In this document: one piece after another, positions 1-6,103 of the stretch | Position numbering within the stretch: the first letter of the stretch is position 1 | Layout of the letters: each line of letters opens with the position of its first letter | Origin: Gammaproteobacteria bacterium | GTDB lineage: Bacteria; Pseudomonadota; Gammaproteobacteria; UBA9214 | Length of the DNA stretch: 7,751 nt | Reading direction: 5' to 3' | NCBI GenBank assembly: GCA_003454335.1 | Contig: DMKK01000248.1 | Span: 670-8,420, forward strand | The notes under the pieces: generated by a model | Database searches by the model: none | The model's input: the letters and a program-made list of their open reading frames with translations, nothing else | Told to the model about the DNA's origin: nothing | Made by a program: the position numbers and the translations under genes

Positions 1-1618
1 CGGCTATGGCTCAATCCTGTCGGAGAGTGTTGCACTGACCGCCGCTGATGGCTATCAGGTCGGTAATCTAACCGGATCGGGTATCAAGGTGGCCGTGGTC
101 GATCTCGGCTTCACCAAACTCGACAATGCGATTGCGGCGGGCGAGTTACCGGCGGATGCGCTAGACCGCGCGGTTGACTTCACCAATTCGTCCCTGCAAT
201 CCGGCACCAAACATGGCACAGGTGTGGCCGAGCATGTTGCAGACATGGCCCCGGGGGCTGAAATTTACTACCTGAAAATCGGCGATTCGGTTGATTTACA
301 GAATGCCGCAGACTACATCGCCGACAATGACATCCAGATTGCGAATCACTCTGCTGTATGGGCCAATGCCAGTTACTATGACGATACAGGCCCAATCAAT
401 GCGATTTTCAACGACTCGCATGATAAAGACGGCGTATTCTGGGCAATCTCTTCAGGCAACCAGGCCCAGAAACACTGGCGTGGTGGGTGGCAAGACAGCA
501 ACGGTAACAGCCGTCTGGATTTTTCCGGCACAGACGATCTGATGGCGTTATCCGGCACTGCCAATACCGTCAGCGTATTCCTGAACTGGGATCAGTACGG
601 GAGCAACAACAAAACGGACCTTGATCTCCATATCCAGGACAAGGATGGCAACACAGTTGTATCCAGTAGCACCACACAATCCCCGCCTAACAATAACGAC
701 CCCGCGGAAGGCGTCAGCTTTTCCTACGATGCCAACGCAGCGCCTTACAGTGTATATGTGGAACATTCCGGCGGCAGCACCTCTAGCCTGGACATCACAT
801 TGTTCAGCTTCAGCCACAACTTTGAGCATGCAGTGGCAACATCCAGCGTACTGGACCCTGGCAGCGCTCATGGCGCATTTACAGTAGGCGCGGTCAATCA
901 AACCGCCTGGAATAATGCCAACCCTTCCATACGCGCCTACTCCAGCCAGGGTCCAACGAATGACGGTCGCCAGAAGCCCGATCTGGTCGCCCCTGACGGG
1001 ACCAGCAGCCTGACCTATGCAACGGCCAGCGGCACCTCATTCAGCTCACCTACAACGGCAGGTGCCGCGGCCTTGCTGCTGGATGAAAATAGCACCCGAA
1101 CTGCAAGCGACCTCGGCACTTTGTTACGTACTCAGGCCATCGACATCGGTGTTCCAGGAGCCGACGGTGTTTTTGGTTATGGCAAATTACAGTTACCGCT
1201 TATCAATTCGGACAGCGACCAGCTGAATAATGTCGAGGAAATTACGCTCGGCACCGACCCGCTGGATGCGGATACTGATAATGACGGCCTGTCGGATTCT
1301 GCTGAGGTATCAACATACGATACCGACCCGCTGCTTGCAGATACCGACGGAGACAGGCTGGATGACGGCTACGAGATCAATACGTACGGCACCGACCCGT
1401 TGACTTCCAACCGGGGCGACCTGGCCCCCCGGGGTGTGCCGGATGGCGTCATCACCGCGGGCGATGTGCTGTTGCTGTCCCGCTTCTTGCTGGATGATTC
1501 AATGGTAGCGACGCCCCAGGAGATCATCCTCGGCGACCTGAATGACAGCGGTGGGCTGGATGTCGGTGACCTGGTTGTCATGATGCGTGTACTGCATGGC
1601 GACCTTCCCCTGCCATAG
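1..1618 (+). CDS. Subtilisin-like (S8) serine protease with TSP3-like and dockerin-like C-terminus, 5' partial
   Basis: The reading frame is open from the left edge (first full codon at base 2) to TAG at 1616-1618, so the N-terminus and any signal peptide lie outside the window; 538 residues are visible. Counting from the first full codon, the catalytic triad of family S8 is present: Asp34 in VAVVDLG, His71 in HGTGVAEHVA and Ser346 in SGTSFSSP, plus the oxyanion-hole Asn153 in SSGN. A beta-rich insertion of about 90 residues (nt 560-823) separates the Asn and Ser blocks and resembles pre-peptidase/PPC-type beta-sandwich modules. The catalytic domain ends near nt 1195. It is followed by acidic repeats of the DTDNDGLSD and DTDGDRLDD type (calcium-binding, thrombospondin type 3-like), then two dockerin-like EF-hand segments. 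The protein is probably secreted and calcium-stabilised. No membrane segment or sorting signal follows the dockerin-like part. Peptidase identity is certain by motif; its substrate is unknown. It shows no link to the respiratory genes and converges on the next gene. Confidence 0.93.
   Translation, partial: GYGSILSESVALTAADGYQVGNLTGSGIKVAVVDLGFTKLDNAIAAGELPADALDRAVDFTNSSLQSGTKHGTGVAEHVADMAPGAEIYYLKIGDSVDLQNAADYIADNDIQIANHSAVWANASYYDDTGPINAIFNDSHDKDGVFWAISSGNQAQKHWRGGWQDSNGNSRLDFSGTDDLMALSGTANTVSVFLNWDQYGSNNKTDLDLHIQDKDGNTVVSSSTTQSPPNNNDPAEGVSFSYDANAAPYSVYVEHSGGSTSSLDITLFSFSHNFEHAVATSSVLDPGSAHGAFTVGAVNQTAWNNANPSIRAYSSQGPTNDGRQKPDLVAPDGTSSLTYATASGTSFSSPTTAGAAALLLDENSTRTASDLGTLLRTQAIDIGVPGADGVFGYGKLQLPLINSDSDQLNNVEEITLGTDPLDADTDNDGLSDSAEVSTYDTDPLLADTDGDRLDDGYEINTYGTDPLTSNRGDLAPRGVPDGVITAGDVLLLSRFLLDDSMVATPQEIILGDLNDSGGLDVGDLVVMMRVLHGDLPLP
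560..823 (+). other. Beta-sandwich-like insertion within the S8 catalytic domain
   Basis: This segment begins after the SSGN oxyanion block and a Gly/Trp-rich stretch, and ends before the HGAFTVGAV strand that resumes the subtilisin fold. It has alternating hydrophobic/polar residues, with stretches such as FLNWDQYGS, DLDLHIQDKDG and YSVYVEHSGG, typical of a calcium-binding jelly-roll module. A PPC-like domain would normally sit after the catalytic domain; here it lies inside it. Domain identity is inferred from pattern only, without a profile search. Confidence 0.45.
1208..1411 (+). other. Thrombospondin type 3-like calcium-binding repeats in the protease
   Basis: Three tandem acidic units follow the catalytic domain. 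Each has an Asp-rich loop (DSDQLNN, DTDNDGLSD, DTDGDRLDD) followed by a Glu-containing helix start and a GTDPL or DTDPL spacer. This is the usual bacterial form of TSP3-like repeats that bind Ca2+ in a rigid stalk between a catalytic domain and a C-terminal module. Confidence 0.75.
1415..1603 (+). other. Dockerin type I-like C-terminal module in the protease
   Basis: Two EF-hand-like segments are visible: GDLAPRGVPDGVITAGDV followed by a hydrophobic helix (LLLSRFLL), and GDLNDSGGLDVGDLVVMMRVL. Each carries the dockerin spacing of Asp/Asn calcium ligands followed by a helix with conserved Leu and Arg. Dockerins bind cohesins in clostridial cellulosomes, but dockerin-like ends also occur in proteobacterial and archaeal secreted enzymes with no cellulosome. 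No cohesin is seen in this window. Confidence 0.65.
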
Positions 1619-1646
1619 GCAACTTACTCAACTACTGAAGCCCGGG

Positions 1647-2066
1647 TTATTCAGGCATTACAAACTCCGGCGGTGGCGGAGGTGGTGTCGGTGCGTTCTG
1701 GTGGACGATCAGTCGCCAGCCAGTATTGTCCTTGCGGTAAATATTGGTGCCGTAAAAGGGTGGTGGCGGTGGCGTATCGGCTGGCAAGACCTGGATGGTT
1801 TCCTCTACCTGGTGGATGGCTATGTCATCTGTCTGAATCCAGCTCAAGTGTGAGATTGCCAGTGCCACGCCATGTCCCTGGGAGAATAACTGGGTAAATA
1901 CGTCCGTCACACCCTGACGGCCCTGGAGCAGGGGGTACATGGGCAGCATACAACAGATGTCGTCTGCTTCCGCCCAAACGGAAAGCAACTGCTGCAGATC
2001 GCCTTCCTCCAGCGCGTCGTAAAAAGCATCTTCGGCTTCCTGGGGGGTGTTGTATCTCTGGGTCAT
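1647..2066 (-). CDS. NTF2/SnoaL-like small protein with two polyproline runs
   Basis: This encodes 139 residues with no signal peptide or membrane segment, so it is probably cytoplasmic. The opening pattern (TPQEAEDAFYDALEEGD, then WAEADDICCMLP and LLQGRQGV) and the closing strands (GTNIYRKDNTGWRLIVHQNAP) are typical of the NTF2-like superfamily (SnoaL / DUF4440 / ketosteroid-isomerase fold), in which small alpha+beta cones bind ligands or dimerise. No catalytic residues can be assigned, so the function is unknown. Two proline runs stand out: five at residues 99-103, in a loop between strands, and six at residues 128-133, in a C-terminal tail outside the fold. Such runs normally need EF-P for efficient translation. 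The start is ATG at 2066-2064, with only a weak GGACAG-type ribosome site upstream. The gene lies 122 bp downstream of the radical SAM gene on the same strand and is convergent with the protease gene (28 bp between stop codons). Confidence 0.8.
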   Translation of the reverse strand: MTQRYNTPQEAEDAFYDALEEGDLQQLLSVWAEADDICCMLPMYPLLQGRQGVTDVFTQLFSQGHGVALAISHLSWIQTDDIAIHQVEETIQVLPADTPPPPPFYGTNIYRKDNTGWRLIVHQNAPTPPPPPPEFVMPE

Positions 2067-2178
2067 AGTGTCTGTCCGGGCTGATCATTCAGGGAGAGTC
2101 GAAGTTATAACTGAAGAGCAGGGTACAGGCCATGATTATTTACTATTAAACGAGGCATGCGCCCCATATCGGGATCAC

Positions 2179-2193
2179 CCTGAACAGTTCAGG
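2179..2193 (-). other. Short perfect inverted repeat over the radical SAM stop codon
   Basis: CCTGAA-CAG-TTCAGG is a 6-bp perfect stem with a 3-nt loop, and the TGA stop (2191-2189) lies within one arm. No T-tract follows on the minus strand, so a classical intrinsic terminator is not supported. It may be a weak 3'-end structure or chance. Confidence 0.2.
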
Positions 2194-3286
2194 CGGCAAA
2201 ATCGCGCAGCCGGATCGGCTGTTGTCTTGCTCCCCAGTTACCGTGACTGGCTGCAAACACCCCTGCACAGGGTGTGCCGCAGGCGGCGCACTTGCCGTCG
2301 GCGGTCAGCTGCCAGTCGGTCAGCACATACCAGTCACGGCCAATCAGCAGTTCTCCACAGTGGTGGCAATAGGTGCTGTCACCGGCTGCATTGTGGACGT
2401 TACCGGTATAGGCGTAGCGCACGCCGTTCGCCATGGCGATTTCACGGGCACGGATGAGCGTTTCCTTCGGTGTCGGCGGGACATCCATCATCTTCCAGTC
2501 CGGATGAAAGGCGGAAAAATGCATCGGTACATCCGGGCCCAGTTTGTCCACGACCCAACGGGTCATTGCATCGAGTTCATTTTCCGAATCATTCTTGCCG
2601 GGTATCAGCATGGTGGTCAGTTCCAGCCAGACGCTGGTTTCGTGCTTGATGTATTCCAGGGTTTCCAGCACCGGCGCCAGGTGCGAGCCGGTAATCTTGT
2701 GATAGAAGTCCTCGGTGAACGCCTTGAGATCCACATTGGCGGCATCCATGTACCGGTAGAATTCCTGACGTGGTTCGGGGCAGACATAACCCGCAGTGAC
2801 GGCCACCGACTTGATGCCCCGTTCATGGCAGGCCCGGGCGACATCAATCGCATATTCGTGGAAAATTACCGGGTCATTATAGGTATACGCGACGCTGTTG
2901 CAGCTGAGTTGTTCTGCCGCACGGGCGATAAGCGCCGGGGAAGCCTCATCGGTCAGGGTATGAATCTCCCGTGATTTGCTGATATCCCAGTTCTGGCAGA
3001 ACTTGCAGGCGAGGTTGCATCCTGCCGTACCAAATGACAATACCGGCGTGCCGGGCAGAAAGTGATTCAGCGGTTTCTTTTCAATGGGATCAATGCAATA
3101 ACCGCTCGAGCGGCCATAGGTAGTGAGGACAATCTCGTCATCCAGATTTTCCCGCACAAAACACAACCCGCGCTGACCCGCATGCAATTTGCAAAAACGG
3201 GGGCAGAGGTCACACTGTACCCGGCCATCTTCCAGCTTGTGCCAGTATTTTGTGCTAACGGTGTACTGATCTCGCTCGGTCATCAT
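2189..3286 (-). CDS. amrS: AmmeMemoRadiSam-type radical SAM enzyme (AmrS-like)
   Basis: This encodes a 365-residue cytoplasmic iron-sulfur enzyme. The radical SAM cluster motif CNLACKFC (Cys90, Cys94, Cys97) binds the 4Fe-4S cluster that cleaves S-adenosylmethionine. Upstream is the family-typical N-terminal cysteine block (C25-x2-C28-x3-C32-x9-C42, in CDLCPRFCKL and GLCFV), and downstream are YTYNDPVIFHEYA, NVDLKAFTEDFY and LTTMLIPGKND, as in the AmrS/PflA-like family. The C-terminus has extra cysteines arranged as a zinc ribbon (CHHC at 307-310; CAAC at 333-336, plus C340). AmrS is named for co-occurrence with AmrA (AMMECR1) and AmrB (Memo), whose joint reaction is unresolved; neither partner is in the window. 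The frame can be extended to a TTG at 3304, but no ribosome site lies ahead of it. ATG at 3286 (or the adjacent ATG at 3283) is preferred, with GGAG 12 nt upstream. The gene lies 101 bp downstream of the cytochrome b gene, same strand. Confidence 0.92.
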   Translation of the reverse strand: MMTERDQYTVSTKYWHKLEDGRVQCDLCPRFCKLHAGQRGLCFVRENLDDEIVLTTYGRSSGYCIDPIEKKPLNHFLPGTPVLSFGTAGCNLACKFCQNWDISKSREIHTLTDEASPALIARAAEQLSCNSVAYTYNDPVIFHEYAIDVARACHERGIKSVAVTAGYVCPEPRQEFYRYMDAANVDLKAFTEDFYHKITGSHLAPVLETLEYIKHETSVWLELTTMLIPGKNDSENELDAMTRWVVDKLGPDVPMHFSAFHPDWKMMDVPPTPKETLIRAREIAMANGVRYAYTGNVHNAAGDSTYCHHCGELLIGRDWYVLTDWQLTADGKCAACGTPCAGVFAASHGNWGARQQPIRLRDFAA

Positions 3287-3387
3287 CTGAAACCGTATCT
3301 CCAACCTGGTGAATACTGCTTACCCACAATAATAGTAGCAGATGCATGGCATGATGTTGCTGTCATTGTAATTCCCGTTAAGGCAAG

Positions 3388-4038
3388 CTACCTGATATGA
3401 CCGGGTTCATCTTTCTCAAGATAAGCCTCTTCTTCAGCTGTCAATTCCACCTCGTCAAAGCCACTGATCATCGGCATAACATGTTCCTTGAATGAATGGC
3501 CGGTGGTCAGCAGGTAGACATGTATAATCACAAACATCAAAATGGCAAAAGCGACTGCAGTGTGAAACATTGCCACCCAGGATAACGCCTCACCAGGTGC
3601 AGCGCCCGCCCAGAAAGTGTACAGCAGGTACAGCAGGCCGCTGATCCAGATTGCAGGAAACAGGAACAGCTTGAGCGCGAGATAGGATATTGCCTGAAGT
3701 GGGTTATGTTTACGCCAGTAAGCCTTGCGGTAAGGGTGGCGTTCTCCCTTGAAAATCCCAAAGGCATAGAATTTTGCCACCTTCAACAATCCATTTGTTG
3801 TGGGTACATAATGGCGCCAGGTACCGGTGGTCAGGTGCCAAAAGATAGCAAAGACCCACAGGAGCAGAAGTCCCAGTGCGCTACCGGTATGCAGGGTAAC
3901 CGCGTTTTTAAAATCCAGCAGATTATGGAAGCCGTGAATACCGAAACCGGTGAACAACAGCAGCATAATTAACACCATCTGCGTCCAGTGCCAGAAGCGT
4001 TCGAAGCGGGTAAAAAGCATTACGCGACGCAGTGTCAT
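3388..4038 (-). CDS. Cytochrome b561-like di-haem membrane subunit (cytochrome b/b6-domain protein)
   Basis: This encodes 216 residues with four predicted membrane segments: about 18-38, 48-70, 115-141 and 155-178. Histidines in or near the segments suit bis-His ligation of two b haems (His17 in RFWHWTQ, His50, His68, His159, His173). This is the layout of the b-type subunits of Ni/Fe hydrogenases, formate dehydrogenases and thiosulfate reductases, which exchange electrons with the quinone pool. The acidic C-terminal tail (ELTAEEEAYLEKDEPG) is presumably cytoplasmic. ATG at 4038-4036 overlaps the TGA of the octaheme cytochrome gene (ATGA, 4 bp), so translation is likely coupled. A good ribosome site (GAGGAAA on the minus strand, 4050-4044) precedes it, and longer in-frame starts lack support. 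It is inferred to pass quinol electrons to the octaheme reductase encoded just upstream. Which histidines bind which haem is not certain. Confidence 0.9.
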   Translation of the reverse strand: MTLRRVMLFTRFERFWHWTQMVLIMLLLFTGFGIHGFHNLLDFKNAVTLHTGSALGLLLLWVFAIFWHLTTGTWRHYVPTTNGLLKVAKFYAFGIFKGERHPYRKAYWRKHNPLQAISYLALKLFLFPAIWISGLLYLLYTFWAGAAPGEALSWVAMFHTAVAFAILMFVIIHVYLLTTGHSFKEHVMPMISGFDEVELTAEEEAYLEKDEPGHIR

Positions 4039-5723
4039 GATTGTTTCCTCGCTTTGGTAGAGATCAGCCGAATCATGCCATGCCCTAAAACGCCAAGCAG
4101 CGTGCAGGCGACAGCCAGCAGTCCGACAACATCCAGCCAACGGTAACTATCACGCCCCGGCAGGTAGAAGCCTTCAAGATCTTTTAGCCGACCCTCCTTG
4201 GCATGGCATTCGGCGCACGCCAGCGCGTCTTCTTTGGGGGCCACCATGTGAGTAATTGGCCAGTAAGAATAGGTTTCAACAAAACCGTATTCGCCACTAT
4301 AGGGCAGGTTGTTTTTCTCCATACCAGCCTTGATAGCTTTGGAAAAGTCGTAGCTGCCCCAGTAGGCGTCCTGATCATTGCCCCACAGGTGCATGTAAAC
4401 CAGTGTGTTGTTGCCTTTGTCATAAGGCTGAAAGGTATGCATCTCCTTAAACGGCCAGATACGTGAATTCTCATCAGCCGCAGAACCGGTATAGCGGTTG
4501 ATATCCACAGGTCCACCAGCAGGATCAAATTGTGTATCGATAGTGGTGTATATCATCTGGCCGTCGAACCAGCCGTAATGCGGCACCAGGTTCTCGCCGT
4601 ATTTAAAGCTACCCTTGATTGACTTGTAAGTGGCGCGATGTTCGCCATTGCCCTGGGTATAGTTTTTTTCCTTGTAACCTTCGCCATTCTTTGTCTTGCC
4701 GGCAGTGCGCCAGTCCCAGTCTGTTTTGGTGGCAATTCCACCACGTGCAATGGTCGGAATATGGCATGTCTGGCAGGCAACCCTGTCCACGTGGTTATTC
4801 AATTTAATGTTAACCAGACTGCTGTTGGGATGCGGTTCGCCGCTGTGACACGATTCACAGGTGGCAACATCACGGCGCTCTCCGGGCTTGCCGGTACCTT
4901 CGGTATCTTTGGCAATCACATCGTAGCGGCTACCTGTCCACACATGTTTTTTAGTGACATGGCATTTAGTGCAGGCAAAGTTAGGGCCGGCCTCATCCAT
5001 ATGCACATCCAGTTTTTTATCCGGATGGATGAGTGAGGAATCCAGATCACCATGTTTTACGCCATCGCCGCCACCGCCATAGAAATGGCAGCCACCGCAG
5101 TTTTCACGTGCCGGCAGACCGACATTCTGCGCAACCGTGGACCACTGAATCGGTTGCTTGCCTGCAAACATTTTCGAACAGGCCTTGTTGCCTTTGGTCG
5201 GCGGCGTTTTGTAATAAGTGCCAGTACGGTCATGACAGACCACGCAGTCAATATTATTCTCATTGTTAAAGTCGAAGGTCTCATCCTTCCAGCCATAACC
5301 GGCATGGCACTGCGCGCACATGCCCTCATTGCCACGCGCGTTAGTACAGAAGGTATTGACCAGATGTTTTTTACCCAGGGTCTGGCCAGTTTTTTTATTT
5401 TCGTAAGTCCATGTCCAGTGTATGTTTTTCATAAACTGCTGACCGGCCTCGTTATGACACTTCAGACAGGCCCTGGTGACCTCGGGGCCACTCAAAAAGG
5501 GTGCTTGCAGTTCTTCAAATTTGCTATGGTCAGCGGTGGAATTCGAATCGGAACGCAAGGTAGGTTTTTCTATAAGCGTATCCAACCGGTAGTTCATGTC
5601 AGCATCTGTTTCTCGAGCTGCTTCATTTGTAGCCTGGGTGTTGAATGTAAACAAAAGCAGCAGCAACCCGGAGACAAGGCTCAGGGCATTTCGCACCGTT
5701 ACCCGCCGATTGAAGATGACCAT
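4035..5723 (-). CDS. Octaheme c-type cytochrome, tetrathionate reductase (OTR) family, membrane-anchored
   Basis: This encodes 562 residues with eight CxxCH haem-binding motifs: Cys86, 136, 160, 209, 251, 289, 317 and 503 start them. Seven are crowded in residues 86-321 and the eighth lies near the C-terminus, after a haem-free stretch of about 180 residues; the protein closely fits the OTR family (Shewanella type). An N-terminal signal peptide (positive start, hydrophobic segment about residues 12-28, cleavage near NTQA) sends it to the periplasm, where c haems are attached. A C-terminal membrane segment at about 529-550, followed by positive residues, anchors it. The Shewanella OTR reduces tetrathionate, nitrite and hydroxylamine in vitro through a haem with a Lys ligand; the natural substrate is not settled. 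That Lys cannot be assigned here by eye (several lysines lie at 146-189), and no CxxCK haem is present. ATG at 5723 is chosen because GGAGA lies 7 nt upstream and the signal peptide begins there. An FNR-type promoter lies upstream, and the gene is operonic with the cytochrome b gene. Confidence 0.93.
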   Translation of the reverse strand: MVIFNRRVTVRNALSLVSGLLLLLFTFNTQATNEAARETDADMNYRLDTLIEKPTLRSDSNSTADHSKFEELQAPFLSGPEVTRACLKCHNEAGQQFMKNIHWTWTYENKKTGQTLGKKHLVNTFCTNARGNEGMCAQCHAGYGWKDETFDFNNENNIDCVVCHDRTGTYYKTPPTKGNKACSKMFAGKQPIQWSTVAQNVGLPARENCGGCHFYGGGGDGVKHGDLDSSLIHPDKKLDVHMDEAGPNFACTKCHVTKKHVWTGSRYDVIAKDTEGTGKPGERRDVATCESCHSGEPHPNSSLVNIKLNNHVDRVACQTCHIPTIARGGIATKTDWDWRTAGKTKNGEGYKEKNYTQGNGEHRATYKSIKGSFKYGENLVPHYGWFDGQMIYTTIDTQFDPAGGPVDINRYTGSAADENSRIWPFKEMHTFQPYDKGNNTLVYMHLWGNDQDAYWGSYDFSKAIKAGMEKNNLPYSGEYGFVETYSYWPITHMVAPKEDALACAECHAKEGRLKDLEGFYLPGRDSYRWLDVVGLLAVACTLLGVLGHGMIRLISTKARKQS

Positions 5724-5799
5724 GGTTTTTTCTCCATACCGCAGACAAAGTTGGATAGCCAATTCCTCTATGCATTGATACAAATAGTGAATTGTCGGG

Positions 5800-5805
5800 T
5801 ATATA
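5800..5805 (-). promoter_or_regulatory. Candidate extended -10 of the octaheme cytochrome promoter
   Basis: On the minus strand TG-T-TATATA forms an extended -10-like element. With transcription beginning near 5794, the FNR-like box upstream would be centred at about -41.5, the standard class II activator position. The leader to the ATG at 5723 would then be about 71 nt. No good -35 hexamer is visible, as expected for an activator-dependent promoter. The placement is inferred. Confidence 0.45.
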
Positions 5806-5828
5806 ACAATATTTGCGGATCAGTTTCC

Positions 5829-5842
5829 ATGATAAACATCAA
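5829..5842 (-). promoter_or_regulatory. FNR/Anr/Dnr-type binding site upstream of the octaheme cytochrome operon
   Basis: The minus strand reads TTGAT-GTTT-ATCAT, matching nine of ten fixed positions of the FNR consensus TTGAT-N4-ATCAA. It lies about 106 bp before the octaheme gene's ATG and 30 bp or so before a plausible -10, which fits oxygen-repressed, FNR-activated expression of a terminal reductase. A Dnr/Nar-type relative with the same recognition sequence could be the actual regulator. Confidence 0.6.
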
Positions 5843-6006
5843 GCCATGGGGTAAAAAGCAAAGAGAACAGTTATTAGCGGGCCGTTGTTATTCATTGCGA
5901 ATTGGAATCATTTATAACGATCAGACAGGTTATAGATTGGGTTCCGTATTTCATGTATGTTCAAGCTGTGTCTGCAACGTGAAAAGGGAACACAATGGCT
6001 TTAACG

Positions 6007-6026
6007 GGCCATCCTTCGAGGTGGCC
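6007..6026. repeat. Small imperfect hairpin
   Basis: GGCCATCC and GGTGGCC pair, with one bulged base, around a TTCGA loop. It lies 13 bp from the next, stronger hairpin and may belong to the same repetitive element. A T-rich stretch follows on the plus strand, but no gene ends just upstream on that strand, so a terminator role is unlikely. Confidence 0.35.
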
Positions 6027-6039
6027 TTTGCCTTTGTAT

Positions 6040-6067
6040 CGTCATCCTCGCATGCGCCGGGATGACG
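6040..6067. repeat. REP-like hairpin
   Basis: The arms CGTCATCC and GGATGACG are perfect 8-bp complements. They enclose 12 nt that contain the palindrome CGCATGCG. The GTCATCC ... GGATGAC form is typical of short extragenic palindromes dispersed in proteobacterial genomes. It sits 36 bp before the di-haem cytochrome start codon. Whether it is repeated elsewhere in this genome cannot be seen in the window. Confidence 0.55.
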
Positions 6068-6103
6068 GTGAAGGAATTTATCAGAGGCTCACAAAATATA
6101 ATT

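Larger units (their letters stand above)
5724..6103. other. Divergent intergenic region between octaheme and di-haem cytochrome genes
   Basis: This stretch of 380 bp has no convincing gene. It is more AT-rich in its left two-thirds than the flanking genes. It holds an FNR-like box and -10 for the leftward octaheme gene, and two hairpins (6007-6026 and 6040-6067) close to the rightward cytochrome gene. No clear sigma-70 promoter for the rightward gene was found. Confidence 0.7.

Noticed and set aside
2222..2974. Plus-strand 250-codon open frame opposite the radical SAM gene
   Set aside because: It is antisense to a strongly supported gene with no recognisable protein features.
3287..3304. TTG start extending the radical SAM gene by six codons
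   Set aside because: AGG directly abuts the TTG, leaving no usable ribosome-site spacing; ATG at 3286 has GGAG at a plausible distance.
3305..3387. Possible promoter for the radical SAM gene (TACTAT/TATTAT hexamers on the minus strand)
   Set aside because: No -35 at proper spacing; the AT-rich hexamers are too weak to call.
4039..4140. Upstream extension of the cytochrome b frame into the octaheme gene
   Set aside because: The extra residues are Cys/Arg/Trp-rich with no family resemblance, and the ATG at 4038 has a strong ribosome site and the classic ATGA overlap.
5052..6065. Plus-strand open frame of 337 codons opposite the octaheme cytochrome
   Set aside because: It lies antisense to a gene with eight haem motifs, has no recognisable domain or good ribosome site, and its composition is that of a shadow frame.
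5829..6065. 78-codon frame (MINIKPWGKKQ...) in the divergent intergenic region
   Set aside because: Its start lies within the FNR-like box, it reads through both hairpins, and no ribosome site or family match is apparent.
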